From Larkinella terrae (GTDB lineage: Bacteria > Bacteroidota > Bacteroidia > Cytophagales > Spirosomataceae): a stretch of DNA of 64,000 nucleotides. The position numbers and the translations under genes were made by a program. Where the stretch lies: the NCBI RefSeq assembly GCF_009668025.1, contig NZ_WJXZ01000009.1, forward strand, positions 496,001-560,000, written 5' to 3'. This document shows, piece after piece, positions 17,141 through 26,294 of the stretch. How positions within the stretch are numbered: position 1 is the stretch's first letter; the number at the start of each line of letters is the position of its first letter. The notes under the pieces are model-generated. The model ran no database searches. It saw only the letters and a list, made by a program, of their open reading frames with translations, and had not been told where the DNA came from.

Positions 17141-18463
17141 TCAGCCAATTACCCAGCTCAACGCCATCACACCTGCCAGACCCGTTACAGAAACCAGCGT
17201 TTCCATCACCGACCAGGTTTTGAGGGTGTCGGCCATCGACAACTGAAAGTATTCGCGGAAAAGCCAGAAACCGGTATCGTTTACGTGCGAAAACATCATG
17301 CTCCCGGCGCCGATGCTCAACACCATCAGGTTCGGCTCCACGCCGGTGGCCGCCAGCATGGGGGTTACAAAACCGGCGGTCGTAATCCCTGAAACCGTCG
17401 ACGAACCGGTGCAGACGCGGATCAGGGCGGCCATACCCCAGGCCAGCACGTACGGGTGCAGCGTGGAATGTTCCATCATTTCGGCGATGGACTGACTCAC
17501 CCCGCCGTCCGTCAGCACTTGTTTTAAGGCTCCCGCTCCGCCGAAAATCAGAAAAAGCATGGCGACATCCTTGATCGCATCCCCAAACAGTCCGGTCACT
17601 TCCGGAATGGTTTTCCCGCGCCGGGTTCCGAGCGTGTAGGTCGCCACCAGCACCGAGAGAAACATGCTAACGACAGGCTCTCCCACAAAAGCGATAATTT
17701 GCTGAGCCAGCGAATTGTTCGGCAAAAACGGGCTCAGGAAGGTACTGAGGCCAATGAGCAAAATCGGAAACAAAACCGTTAGAAAACTGGTGGTGGCCGA
17801 CGGCATCTGCTCATCGCTCAGTTCGGGCGCAATGAATGTTGGATTGCCAAGCGTCGTATACCGTTTCACCGTCGAGCCAAACAGTGCACCGGAAATCAGA
17901 ATGGCAGGAATGGCGACGATAATTCCGTAAAAAAGCGTCAGGCCCATGTCGGCGTTGAACTGCTTCAAAATCGCCAGCGGAGCCGGGTGGGGCGGCAAAT
18001 AGCCCTGGGTTACGGAAAGCGACGCCAGCATCGGGAGGCCGATGTAGAGTGCGGGGAGTTTATAGCGATGCGCAACCGTGATCACCAGGGGCGCCAGCAA
18101 CAGGAAACCGACGGAATAGAAAAGCGGCAGGCCGACAATAAAACCGGTTACCAGAAAAGCCCAGCGGGCGTGTCGCGTGCCGACCAGATCCATGAGCTTG
18201 ACCGCGATGCGCTGAGCGGCTCCGCTTTGGGCGACCAACTTGCCCAGCATCGCGCCCAGGGCAATAATTGCGGTGATGGAACCGAGCGTTCCGCCGATGC
18301 CTTTCTGAATGGAGTCGAGAATGTCGAGCGGTTTTTGCCCCAGGGCCAGTCCAACGCCGAGCGAAACCGCCAGAAAAGCCAGAAAGGTGTGAAGACGGAC
18401 AAACGAAATGAGGGCAATCAGGACCAGAATGCCGAGGATGGTTATGGTTAGGAGCATAACCAA
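17141..18463 (-). CDS. GntP-family gluconate:H+ symporter
   Basis: A 440-residue inner-membrane permease with about 13 hydrophobic stretches. It has the GntP/GntT hallmarks: SIQKGIGGTLGSITAIIALGAMLGKL near residues 52-75, GLPLFYSVGFLLLAPL, and the late motif CTGSSTVSGITTAGFVTP. It should import gluconate or a related sugar acid with a proton. Its start is 12 bases after the stop of the dinB gene, so both may share a transcript, although no metabolic link is evident. Confidence 0.9.
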   Translation of the reverse strand: MVMLLTITILGILVLIALISFVRLHTFLAFLAVSLGVGLALGQKPLDILDSIQKGIGGTLGSITAIIALGAMLGKLVAQSGAAQRIAVKLMDLVGTRHARWAFLVTGFIVGLPLFYSVGFLLLAPLVITVAHRYKLPALYIGLPMLASLSVTQGYLPPHPAPLAILKQFNADMGLTLFYGIIVAIPAILISGALFGSTVKRYTTLGNPTFIAPELSDEQMPSATTSFLTVLFPILLIGLSTFLSPFLPNNSLAQQIIAFVGEPVVSMFLSVLVATYTLGTRRGKTIPEVTGLFGDAIKDVAMLFLIFGGAGALKQVLTDGGVSQSIAEMMEHSTLHPYVLAWGMAALIRVCTGSSTVSGITTAGFVTPMLAATGVEPNLMVLSIGAGSMMFSHVNDTGFWLFREYFQLSMADTLKTWSVMETLVSVTGLAGVMALSWVIG

Positions 18464-18475
18464 ACATAGGAAATA

Positions 18476-19078
18476 TTACGATTCCACCGAAATTTTTGGG
18501 TGAAGATTCAATTCCGTTGCTACCCGAAGTGCCTGTAACACATGGCGTTGCTCGTGCGCGATTAAAAACCGGAAGGTGTCGCCCGTCGAAAGCCGGATAA
18601 ATCTGGCAATGGAAATCGGCACCCGGAGTTTTTGAATGTTGACCCGGCTGGCCCGATCGAGCAGTTCCAGAATGGCTTCCTGCTGTTCAAGAAACAGGTT
18701 CAAAACCGCCGAAGCGTCCTGTTTCGGCCCTGGCGTATGCGCTTTGACGGCTTTCATTTTCAGCGCAATCGAACCATTGGCCTGGGGTTGCATCGAATTG
18801 GCGAAGTAATTTCCCAGCCAGCCACTTTGGAAGGTCGGCGCGGGCGGAAGCCGGTTTTCCTCTCCTTTGGCGATCGCGGCTTCGAGCATCGGAATGTAGT
18901 AATGTCCGTAACTGTTCAGGTGCTCCAGGCACTGGGCAATGCTCCAGCGGTCGGGCGCGGGCTGGCGGTTTAGATCCGCGTCCGTCATCGGCCGGAACGC
19001 ATCTGTAACGGTCTGAATGAGCGTTTGGGTGTCCTTCGTCAGTTGTTCGAGCAATTCATCAGTCTGAAAAGTGCGCAT
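18476..19078 (-). CDS. DinB-family putative metal-dependent protein
   Basis: A 200-residue four-helix-bundle protein of the DinB/YfiT superfamily. The metal-ligand histidines fit WSIAQCLEHLNSYGH near residues 46-60 and LIAHEQRHVLQALRV near residue 175. Family members include thiol S-transferases and proteins of unknown role; no reaction is assigned here. A -7 box lies 22 bases upstream. It is followed closely by the gntP-like gene. Confidence 0.87.
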   Translation of the reverse strand: MRTFQTDELLEQLTKDTQTLIQTVTDAFRPMTDADLNRQPAPDRWSIAQCLEHLNSYGHYYIPMLEAAIAKGEENRLPPAPTFQSGWLGNYFANSMQPQANGSIALKMKAVKAHTPGPKQDASAVLNLFLEQQEAILELLDRASRVNIQKLRVPISIARFIRLSTGDTFRFLIAHEQRHVLQALRVATELNLHPKISVES

Positions 19079-19099
19079 GGCTGTTGGTGTTTACAGGCA

Positions 19100-19107
19100 C
19101 AAACCTA
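19100..19107 (-). promoter_or_regulatory. -7 promoter box of the dinB-gntP transcript
   Basis: TAGGTTTG on the minus strand is a full match to TAnnTTTG and lies 22 bases before the dinB ATG. No good TTTG is found at the -33 position, so it is a weaker call than the marR promoter. Confidence 0.45.
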
Positions 19108-19120
19108 AGACGGTTTTTTC

Positions 19121-19151
19121 CGAAAATTGTTGGTGAAGACCAAGATTTTCG
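19121..19151 (-). terminator. Hairpin downstream of the Crp-like gene
   Basis: A two-part stem (CGAAAAT with ATTTTCG, then TTGGT with ACCAA, four-base loop) lies six bases beyond the Crp-like stop codon. The T tract is weak, so termination efficiency is uncertain. Confidence 0.45.
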
Positions 19152-19157
19152 AAACCG

Positions 19158-19757
19158 CTACAATTTGACCGTCGCCAGTAACTTACTGAAAGTAGTGGGG
19201 TCAAGAGCCAGGTACGAAGCCAGGTATTTGTGTGGAATCAGTTGCAGCACGTGCGGGCTGCGCGTCAGCAACACGCGGAATTTCTCCTCGGCCGTGTACG
19301 TCATCAATTCGATATACCGCTCCATCAGTCCCGACATGGCGGCTGCCGTGCCGATGCGTCCCCAACGTTCCAGGTTCGGGTAGGTCGCCAGCAAGCGGTT
19401 GAAATCGGCGAACGAAAGCCGCAGCAGTCGGCTGGCGGTCAGTGTTTCAAGGTAATACAGCGACGGTCGCTGGAGCTGGAACGAGTCGATAATGCCCGAC
19501 ATTGAACCGGAATACGAAAAAATCAGCGTCGCATCCCGTTTGCTGTCGCCCACAAAATAAGCCCGCTGCACGCCATCGACCACAAAGTACAAAAACCGCT
19601 CAACTTCGCCAGCCGCCGTCAGCACGGTTTTTCGTTTATAATCGACTGGATGCCAGCAGTTCGCGAAATCCTTCCATTCGTCGTCGGTGAGCGATACTAC
19701 CGGAAAAACCACTTTCTTCAGCCGGTCCAGAGCCGCTGCCAGTTCAGGCTGTCCCAT
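19158..19757 (-). CDS. Crp/Fnr-family cyclic-nucleotide-binding-type regulator
   Basis: A 199-residue protein with an N-terminal cNMP-binding-fold beta roll (KRKTVLTAAGEVERFLYFVVDGV, about residues 40-62) and a C-terminal winged helix ending with the recognition region YLASYLALDPTTFSKLL. The usual cAMP-contact Arg-Ser pair of E. coli CRP is not evident, so it probably senses something else, as is usual in Bacteroidota. Its ATG lies inside the 3' end of the histidine kinase gene (14-base overlap), which implies coupled synthesis with the kinase. Confidence 0.87.
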   Translation of the reverse strand: MGQPELAAALDRLKKVVFPVVSLTDDEWKDFANCWHPVDYKRKTVLTAAGEVERFLYFVVDGVQRAYFVGDSKRDATLIFSYSGSMSGIIDSFQLQRPSLYYLETLTASRLLRLSFADFNRLLATYPNLERWGRIGTAAAMSGLMERYIELMTYTAEEKFRVLLTRSPHVLQLIPHKYLASYLALDPTTFSKLLATVKL

Positions 19758-21102
19758 GCGCTACGGGATTTGTAACCGAATTCTGCGGAATGGTTAACAG
19801 TGTTAGAATGACCTGAAACCAGCCATCGGCTTCGCCAACGAGCGGCACCGGCTGATTTAACAACCGGTATTTATGATCGATGTTGGACAACCCAACACCG
19901 TTCGATTCGATGCGCAGGTTCTTGCGTTGCAGGTTATTTTCAACGATCAACAGGTCGTTGCTGGTCGTCCGTATCCGAATCGTGAGCGGTTGGTCGGGCA
20001 AAATTACGTTGTGTTTTACCGCATTTTCGACCAGCAACTGCAACGTCAACGGCGGTACTAGGGCCGCTTTTAATGGTTCATTAACTGAAACATGTAACTG
20101 AACACTCCGGCCAAAACGGGTTTGCAGCAGATGGAAATACGACCGGATAAACCGCAGTTCGTCGCTGAGCGTCACCAGTTCGTTTTCGTTACTCCGCAGC
20201 AAATAGCGGTAGACGTTCGACAGTTCATCGACAAATTCGCTGGCCTGCCGGGGCGCTTCGTCGATCAGCGAGGACAAGGTATTGAGCCCGTTGAACAGAA
20301 AATGCGGATTGACCTGGCTCTGCAGCGCGCGCATCTGCACCTCGGTTTTTTCCTGCTGCATCCGTTGAATGGCCAGATCGGCCTCCAGATTTTCGCGGTG
20401 ACGCTGTTCGCGTTCGCGCTCCAGATCTTTTTCCACCACGGCTTTCCGAATGGCTTCGCGCCGGTGCCGGAACGAAATCCCGAGCGAAAAAAAGATCAGA
20501 TCCAGCACCACACCGGTTTGCACAAATAAATCGGGATGCTGCCAGAATGGCAGGCTTTGACTCAAATTTGGCGAACGGATCAGGAGAATGGTCGTAATTG
20601 AATGGTTGATGAGCAGCGAAGCGGTTCCGGCCACAAAGAACCGGGCTACGGTATCCTTCGACCGAAAAAAAGTGTATACCATGTAAGCGCCAACCGACAG
20701 CAGCGCCAGCCGAACGGGTTGAAGCAGAATATTATGAAGTTTGGTTTGCCAGAAATCCGTAAACAGATAGATGTAAGTTTTGACCACGACGTAAAAAACC
20801 AGCATCCACTGTACGACCACCACCCAGCGAACAAACCGGGGCCTTTCTTTCAGATTCAGAAAGAGTTTGGCGAGTTCCAGATAAAGAATATAGCCGGAGT
20901 ACGACAGGATCAGTTTGTAAAAATTGCCGATGTTGAGGGGTAAATGGAAGTGATTGACGACGAAATAAACCGCCCAAACCAGCGTGTAGATCGTATACAA
21001 CCCATAAATACGCTCCCGGTACATCAGCCATTGGATGGAAGTCACCAGAAAGATGGCAAGCACCATTCCCAGAAAGAGCGGAGACCAGGCTTCGTACGTC
21101 AT
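19744..21102 (-). CDS. LytS-type sensor histidine kinase with 7TM sensor
   Basis: About 452 residues from the ATG at 21100-21102 (MTYEAWSPLFLG). The frame stays open upstream to 21276, but that part reads as unstructured sequence in front of a good membrane start. Seven hydrophobic segments (about residues 8-210) resemble a 7TMR-DISM sensor. A charged coiled coil (about 212-255) and a His_kinase domain follow, with the phosphoacceptor in NPHFLFN (His267), then a HATPase domain with LQLLVENAVKHN and GVGLSNI. Such kinases usually pair with a LytTR response regulator; here the next, overlapping gene encodes a Crp-type protein instead, and no response regulator is adjacent. Confidence 0.88.
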   Translation of the reverse strand: MTYEAWSPLFLGMVLAIFLVTSIQWLMYRERIYGLYTIYTLVWAVYFVVNHFHLPLNIGNFYKLILSYSGYILYLELAKLFLNLKERPRFVRWVVVVQWMLVFYVVVKTYIYLFTDFWQTKLHNILLQPVRLALLSVGAYMVYTFFRSKDTVARFFVAGTASLLINHSITTILLIRSPNLSQSLPFWQHPDLFVQTGVVLDLIFFSLGISFRHRREAIRKAVVEKDLEREREQRHRENLEADLAIQRMQQEKTEVQMRALQSQVNPHFLFNGLNTLSSLIDEAPRQASEFVDELSNVYRYLLRSNENELVTLSDELRFIRSYFHLLQTRFGRSVQLHVSVNEPLKAALVPPLTLQLLVENAVKHNVILPDQPLTIRIRTTSNDLLIVENNLQRKNLRIESNGVGLSNIDHKYRLLNQPVPLVGEADGWFQVILTLLTIPQNSVTNPVAHGTA

Positions 21103-21377
21103 TTCGGCGAAAAAGAAATCATTTATACGTTCGCGATAGCAGTATAAAACGTAAATGTACAAAAAAGCCAGACCAGATTTAATAGGCGAATGAGGCAATG
21201 GAAACAATGAATGGGCCGGATCTGGCCCATTCTGGCGAAATACAGCTTGCTGGGTCAGCCAACGCCCACCATTCACGTAAACGATGGGCAGTTTACCGCC
21301 AAATTGCCGCTTCTGGCTTTTATCAGCGGCCCAACCGTGGTCTGAACTGAACCAAATTCGACGCCAAAACCTTATTA

Positions 21378-21419
21378 ATGTACCAACACGAATTCATAAT
21401 GTACCAACACGAATTCATA
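21378..21419. repeat. Perfect 21-bp tandem duplication upstream of the dsbA-like gene
   Basis: Two exact back-to-back copies of a 21-base unit beginning ATGTACCAACACG (21378-21398 and 21399-21419). A partial echo (GAATTCATAC) recurs near 21457. The divergent gap 21103-21475 holds this repeat, a weak promoter for the plus-strand gene (TTG 21423-21425, TAAGTTTT 21444-21451) and nothing else I can support. It could be a doubled regulator site or a slippage product. Confidence 0.8.
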
Positions 21420-21475
21420 TCGTTGGAAAGTATCGTATTGAACTAAGTTTTCGTTGAATTCATACCTTAAGAATC

Positions 21476-22183
21476 ATGAAAGTAGAAATCTGGTCGGACG
21501 TGATGTGTCCGTTTTGCTACATTGGAAAGCGGAAATTTGAATCCGCGCTGGCCCAATTCGAAAATAAGGACGCAATTGAAATTGAGTGGAAGAGCTTTCA
21601 GCTCAACCCGGCTCAGGAAACCGATCCCACCAAAAATGTGACGGAATACCTGGCCGAAGTCAAAGGCTGGACCATCGGTTACGCCCGGCAAATGAACGAC
21701 TATGTCACGAACATGGCGCGTGAAGTAGGACTTCAGTATGACTTTGATAAAGCCATAATAGCCAACTCATTCGACGCCCACCGGGTCGTTCAGTTAGCCA
21801 AAAAACACGGTAAGGGCGATGCCATGGAAGAGCGGCTTTTCAAGGCGTATTTCACCGAAGGGCTAAACACTGCCGACCACGAAACACTGCTTCGTTTGGG
21901 CGCGGAAATTGGTCTCGAATCGGATGAAGTCAGACAGGTTCTGGCGTCCGATCAGTATCGCAAAGAAGTGAAAGCTGATATCAACGAAGCTCGTCAGGTA
22001 GGCGTTACCGGCGTTCCATTCTTCGTCTTTAACCAGAAGTACGCGGTTTCCGGTGCGCAGGCTCCCGAAACGTTTCTGGGTGCCCTGAAAAAATCGTTTG
22101 GCGAATGGCAAGAAGTAAATCCAGTTGCTGAACCGGTTACTATTGAGGGAGCGGTATGTACGCCGGATGGGAATTGTGCGTAA
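21476..22183 (+). CDS. DsbA-family (FrnE-like) thiol oxidoreductase
   Basis: A 235-residue cytoplasmic-type protein (no signal peptide) with a thioredoxin fold interrupted by a helical insertion. The redox motif is CPFC at residues 11-14 in SDVMCPFCYIGKRKFE, and the cis-Pro loop is GVTGVPFFVFNQKYAVSGAQ near residue 180. FrnE-like proteins act as isomerase/oxidase-type disulfide enzymes or 2-hydroxychromene-like isomerases. The membrane protein gene begins 20 bases downstream. Confidence 0.92.
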   Translation: MKVEIWSDVMCPFCYIGKRKFESALAQFENKDAIEIEWKSFQLNPAQETDPTKNVTEYLAEVKGWTIGYARQMNDYVTNMAREVGLQYDFDKAIIANSFDAHRVVQLAKKHGKGDAMEERLFKAYFTEGLNTADHETLLRLGAEIGLESDEVRQVLASDQYRKEVKADINEARQVGVTGVPFFVFNQKYAVSGAQAPETFLGALKKSFGEWQEVNPVAEPVTIEGAVCTPDGNCA

Positions 22184-22203
22184 TTTTGCGAAAAATATCC
22201 ACC

Positions 22204-22590
22204 ATGACGCATCCCTCCCATTCATCCGCTTCCGGCGATTCAGTCGTCCATGAACCCTTTTTCAATGTTCGTTTAGGCATCAATTTTCTGCTGGTTCTGG
22301 CTAACAGTATTCTGCTGCTGATGATGATTAAATGGACAAACGTGGTTCACTGGCCGTATTTACTGGCGGCAGCTTCGGCAGCTGTCATCGGTTTCCTGGA
22401 ACCCCGAAAAGGCTGGATTCTGGCGATCGTACAAGTGGTTATTCTCTGGATTGGGTATACATTTTTCACCTCGGCACCCGCTAACGGCAGCAAACTGGAA
22501 CTGGAACTTTTTTGCCTTTACGGTTCCATTTTCCTGACTTTTCTGGGCAGTTTCGTAGGTGGTATTGTGAAACGAGCATCCGGTAAATAA
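22204..22590 (+). CDS. Small integral membrane protein of unknown function
   Basis: 128 residues from the ATG at 22204 (MTHPSHSS). An in-frame ATG at 22156 lies inside the preceding gene and would add a non-hydrophobic extension, so I prefer the later one. Four hydrophobic segments are visible (about residues 22-38, 46-62, 68-86 and 98-120). I do not recognise a family. It follows the dsbA-like gene by 20 bases and is probably co-transcribed; its C-terminal end abuts repeat C. Confidence 0.6.
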   Translation: MTHPSHSSASGDSVVHEPFFNVRLGINFLLVLANSILLLMMIKWTNVVHWPYLLAAASAAVIGFLEPRKGWILAIVQVVILWIGYTFFTSAPANGSKLELELFCLYGSIFLTFLGSFVGGIVKRASGK

Positions 22591-22602
22591 AGTAAAGAAA
22601 TA

Positions 22603-22695
22603 AGACATGAGAAGTGAGACAAGAGAGTAGAGACAAAAAATTGCCCTTGGTTATTTTTAAGTCTTTATTCTCTTGTCTTTTCTTTTTACTCTCTT
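22603..22695. repeat. Heptad inverted repeat C
   Basis: The left arm (22603-22637) is five in-phase seven-base words fitting AGAnnnG. The right arm (22661-22695) is five words fitting nTCTnTT with variation. The arms are complementary and start 13 bases after the stop at 22590, leaving only eight bases before the next start codon. Confidence 0.7.
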
Positions 22696-22703
22696 GATAA
22701 AAC

Positions 22704-23870
22704 TTGAACATCAGCCCGTCAAATACGCTTCATTCACCCCGCCGAATCCGGTTTTCGATTGCCGGTTTTTTCTTCATTTCCGGTTTTGGATTTGCCACCT
22801 GGGCATCGCGGATTCCGTCGCTGCAACAGCAACTTCAGTTGAACGAAGCCGAACTGGGAGCAGTTTTATTTGCGCTGCCGCTGGGCCTGATTCTGACGCT
22901 TCCGATCACGGGTATGCTGATTGGCCGGTTTAGCAGCCGGGTCATGATGCTGGTGGGAGCGGTTTTTCTGAACCTGATTCTGGTACTGCTGGGTCAGGTT
23001 GAACAGACGTGGCAATTGGCACTCGTCCTTTTCTGCTTTGGCGCTGCCCGCAATCAGCTTAGCATTTCCGTAAACGCACAATCCATTGGTGTACAGGCAC
23101 TTTACGAACGTTCCATTCTGACGTCTTTCCACGGAATCTGGAGCATTGCCGGTTTTGCCGGTGCCGCATTGGGCTCCTTTATGATTTCGATTCACGTCCT
23201 ACCAGCCGGGCATTTCATTCTCGTCAGCATTTTTCTGACGCTGATCGCCCTCTCCTTGTTTCCCAGCACGATTCCGGAACCGGCCGGAAAGTCGAACGCC
23301 CGGACCGGTTTTGTGTTACCGGATCGGGCATTGCTGAAATTCGGGCTGATGTCGTTCGCGTCGATGGCTTTTGAAGGCATCATGTACGACTGGAGCGGCA
23401 TCTATTTTCAGAAAATCGTTCGCGCACCCAAAGAAATGATCGCACTCGGATTTGTCGCCTACATGAGCGCCATGACCATCGGGCGGTTTTCCGGGGACTG
23501 GCTCGTAAATCGGTTCAACAAGAAAACCGTGCTGACCTGCAGCGGACTTCTCATGGCGAGCGGTTTGTTACTGGCTGCCGTTTTTCCGAACGTTGTAGTT
23601 GCCGGATCGGGTTTCATCATGGTCGGATTCGGCACGTCCTGCGTCGTTCCGTTGGTGCTGAGCCTGGCCACGCAATCCAAACTGGCGGGAACAGGCCCGG
23701 TGATTGCCGCCGTTTCCACCATCGCCTATTTTGGTTTCCTGATCGTTCCGCCGGTGGTGGGTTTTCTGGCCGAAGCCCTCAATCTCCGCTGGTCATTTGG
23801 ATTTCTATCACTGTTAGGTGTAATGATGGTCTGGATAGTTCGCAGATTACCAGATCATTACAAATCCTAA
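22704..23870 (+). CDS. MFS transporter (YbjJ-like)
   Basis: A 388-residue permease with 12 hydrophobic segments. The N-terminal FFFISGFGFATWASRIP and LGAVLFALPLGLILTLP stretches are typical of the YbjJ-like MFS group. The start is forced: an in-frame TAA ends at 22700 and the only start-type codon before the first helix is TTG at 22704. Heptad repeat C comes right up to this start. Substrate unknown; relatives sit near sugar genes. It converges with the GH43 gene, with two bases between the stop codons. Confidence 0.87.
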   Translation: MNISPSNTLHSPRRIRFSIAGFFFISGFGFATWASRIPSLQQQLQLNEAELGAVLFALPLGLILTLPITGMLIGRFSSRVMMLVGAVFLNLILVLLGQVEQTWQLALVLFCFGAARNQLSISVNAQSIGVQALYERSILTSFHGIWSIAGFAGAALGSFMISIHVLPAGHFILVSIFLTLIALSLFPSTIPEPAGKSNARTGFVLPDRALLKFGLMSFASMAFEGIMYDWSGIYFQKIVRAPKEMIALGFVAYMSAMTIGRFSGDWLVNRFNKKTVLTCSGLLMASGLLLAAVFPNVVVAGSGFIMVGFGTSCVVPLVLSLATQSKLAGTGPVIAAVSTIAYFGFLIVPPVVGFLAEALNLRWSFGFLSLLGVMMVWIVRRLPDHYKS

Positions 23871-23872
23871 GA

Positions 23873-24880
23873 TTATTTCCGCAACCGCTGCGGTTTCACG
23901 CCCTCCACGGTAATCTGCACCGGTTTAATGAGGCCGTTGGCATCGAATGACATGACATCGATACAAGTTTCGCGGTGGTTTCCATCGGTTTCGGTGAGCG
24001 GACGGCGGTGGTACACGATATACCACTGGTCTTTGCCCGGCACCTGAATCACGGAATGGTGGCCCGCTCCGGTCGCAACTTTCGGGTCTTGCTTCAGAAT
24101 TTTATCGATGCGCTCAAACGGCCCAAACGGCGAATCGGACATGGCGTAAGCCACGGAATAATCCGGGCCAGTCCAGCCGCCCTCCGACCACATGAAGTAG
24201 TATTTGCCGTTCCGGATGAACATGAATGGCCCTTCCACGTATCCTTTGGGCGTAATTTCCCTGAACGTCGTCCCATCGGGAAATGGCAAAAAACCAGTAA
24301 AATCGTCTTTCAGTCTGGCGATGTTGCAATGCCGCCAGCCGCCATAAATTAGGTAATACTGACCGTCTTTATCCTTAAAAACAAACTGGTCGATCGGTTG
24401 CGCGCCGTTGATAAACTTGTCGACCAGCGGTTTTCCGAGGTAATCCTTGAAAGGCCCGGCCGGATTGTCGGCCACGGCCACGCCAATTCCTCCCGGGCTT
24501 TGGTCATTCTGAATGTCGTTCGCACCAAAAAAGAGGTAATACTTTCCACCTTTCTCCACAATCGCGGGTGCCCACATCGCCCGCCAGGCCCATTTGATAG
24601 CAGTGGTGTCAACAATCCGGCTGTGCTTAGTCCAGTTCACCAGATCCGGCGACGAAAATGCATCCATAAAAACCTGTTGTTTATAGGGTGCTGAAAACGT
24701 CGGATAGATCCAGTATTTATTACCGAATATAACGCCTTCCGGATCGGCATACCAGCCCGGGAATACCGGATTACCAGACGTCGATTTTTTGCCTTTGGAA
24801 TTTTGAGCGGTTGCCGAAAGCTGCATTAAAACCGCCAGGAGTAAACAAAAAAGAGCAGGGATTAAACTCCGTTTTTTCAT
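23873..24880 (-). CDS. Glycoside hydrolase family 43 enzyme
   Basis: A 335-residue secreted five-bladed beta-propeller (signal peptide to about residue 26). The three GH43 carboxylates fit Asp46 in PGWYADPEG, Asp164 in AQPIDQFVF and Glu216 in GYVEGPFM. The family removes arabinofuranosyl or xylosyl units from plant polysaccharides. It lies 26 bases downstream of another propeller glycosidase gene, so the two form an operon that probably works on one substrate. Confidence 0.9.
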   Translation of the reverse strand: MKKRSLIPALFCLLLAVLMQLSATAQNSKGKKSTSGNPVFPGWYADPEGVIFGNKYWIYPTFSAPYKQQVFMDAFSSPDLVNWTKHSRIVDTTAIKWAWRAMWAPAIVEKGGKYYLFFGANDIQNDQSPGGIGVAVADNPAGPFKDYLGKPLVDKFINGAQPIDQFVFKDKDGQYYLIYGGWRHCNIARLKDDFTGFLPFPDGTTFREITPKGYVEGPFMFIRNGKYYFMWSEGGWTGPDYSVAYAMSDSPFGPFERIDKILKQDPKVATGAGHHSVIQVPGKDQWYIVYHRRPLTETDGNHRETCIDVMSFDANGLIKPVQITVEGVKPQRLRK

Positions 24881-24906
24881 AAATTGAGATCGATGCGTTG
24901 GTATTT

Positions 24907-25830
24907 TTAGTTGGCCGGTTTTTCAGCTGGCAGATAGACATTCACTTCCGGATGCATGGTATACAGGCGGTATTGCTTCCCATCGTTCACTAAAATACCG
25001 CTCGACTTGTTGTCGCCAAGAATGGGATTGCCAGCGTATTTTTTCCAGTGAATCAGGTCTTTCGAAACCGCTACGTTGGTCGACCATTCCCGCCAGTCTT
25101 TGAACGCCGAAGCGTGGTAATACATGTAATAGAGTCCTTTATACTTGATGATCTGATTGGCAGCTACCGCAAACTGATCGTATTTCTCGGGACCCATTTT
25201 CAAAACCGGTTCATCCTGAACGTTCGTCCAGCGCTTCATATCACTGGAAGTTGCCAGCCAGACCGCGGCATCGTTGCGCTCGTAAAACAAATACCAGGTA
25301 TTTCCATCTTTCCAAACCGCCGGGGTTCCGTACGGACCTTTGGTGAGCGGTTTTCCGTCGGTATAATAAATATTGATCGGCCCCTGCTCCTGCCAGTGAA
25401 TCCGGTCGGTTGAAGTCAGGATGTGAGCAATATCATCTTTCCCTTCCGCGAACATGTAATACGTTTTACCAGACTTCCAAACCGATATATCTTCCACCCA
25501 GTCGGTTTTATGAATTGGATTGTCGGCATATCGTTTCCAGGTAAAACCATCCGTCGAAGTGGCATACCCGAGAAATTTAGTCTTGTCTTTTCCAGCTTCG
25601 TAACCCGTATACCACAGGTACCATTCGTTTCCTTCCCGCAGAATAAAACCCCGTTCCCGGATTTTATTATCCCAGGTATCCGAGCCGGTTCCGGTAAAAA
25701 CCGGGTTTTGTGGGTATGCTTTAAAATGAATGATTTCAGCCGGAAATTCCGAATTCGGAGCCGGTTTTTCGGACGAAATCCAGCCAATAAATAATACAGA
25801 AACCAGGAGTAAAAGGTAGGCTTTTTTCAT
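24907..25830 (-). CDS. Five-bladed propeller glycosidase-like protein (GH43/GH32/GH130-like)
   Basis: A 307-residue exported protein (hydrophobic leader to about residue 18) with repeated blade signatures: NEWYLWYTGYE, KTYYMFAEGKDDIAHILTS, NTWYLFYERNDAAVWLATS and GLYYMYYHASAF. The acidic positions fit VEDISVWK and DQFAVAANQ. It belongs to the propeller glycosidase superfamily, but I cannot fix the GH number. Co-encoded upstream of the GH43 gene (26-base gap). Confidence 0.75.
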   Translation of the reverse strand: MKKAYLLLLVSVLFIGWISSEKPAPNSEFPAEIIHFKAYPQNPVFTGTGSDTWDNKIRERGFILREGNEWYLWYTGYEAGKDKTKFLGYATSTDGFTWKRYADNPIHKTDWVEDISVWKSGKTYYMFAEGKDDIAHILTSTDRIHWQEQGPINIYYTDGKPLTKGPYGTPAVWKDGNTWYLFYERNDAAVWLATSSDMKRWTNVQDEPVLKMGPEKYDQFAVAANQIIKYKGLYYMYYHASAFKDWREWSTNVAVSKDLIHWKKYAGNPILGDNKSSGILVNDGKQYRLYTMHPEVNVYLPAEKPAN

Positions 25831-25853
25831 AAAATCGGGTTAGTCAATGGCAG

Positions 25854-26075
25854 TTACTTGGTTTTTATTCTCAGATACAATTCCTCCACCTTCTGACGTG
25901 CCCAGGCCGTTTTTCGCAAAAAAGTCAGGCTGGATTTGATGCTCGGGTTGTCGGTAAAACACCGGATATTGATCCGCTGGCCCAGGCGCTCCCAACCAAA
26001 ATGGTCGACCAGTTCCGTTAGAATCAGTTCGAGGGTTTTGCCGTGAAGCGGGTTGTTTGGCTGGGAAGGAGTCAT
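25854..26075 (-). CDS. VF530 family DNA-binding protein (DUF2132)
   Basis: A 73-residue protein with the full VF530 pattern: [47 protein letters not shown]. The family is small and DNA-binding by structure, with unknown role. It is 23 bases upstream of the propeller glycosidase gene, probably by chance of gene order. Confidence 0.85.
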   Translation of the reverse strand: MTPSQPNNPLHGKTLELILTELVDHFGWERLGQRINIRCFTDNPSIKSSLTFLRKTAWARQKVEELYLRIKTK

Positions 26076-26294
26076 CTCAGGAAATGGTTGCGATCAGGCG
26101 CAAAGATAGCTCAAGTTGTGAGACGGGCGTTTTTTGAAGTAATCTTCTTTTTTATGTTCGATTGACGTACTTATTCCGTTTTTAAGGCTACCTTATACGA
26201 CATTAGCGAATAGAGCCGGAAACAAGAGATTGGTGACTTATAGTTTATCCCACTTTCTTCCATCTATTCCTGCCAAACTCAAATTTCAAGCATC

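Noticed and set aside
21103-21276. Extended N terminus of the LytS-type kinase
   Set aside because: The extra 58 residues are unlike the membrane start of the family, and a good ATG precedes the first hydrophobic segment.
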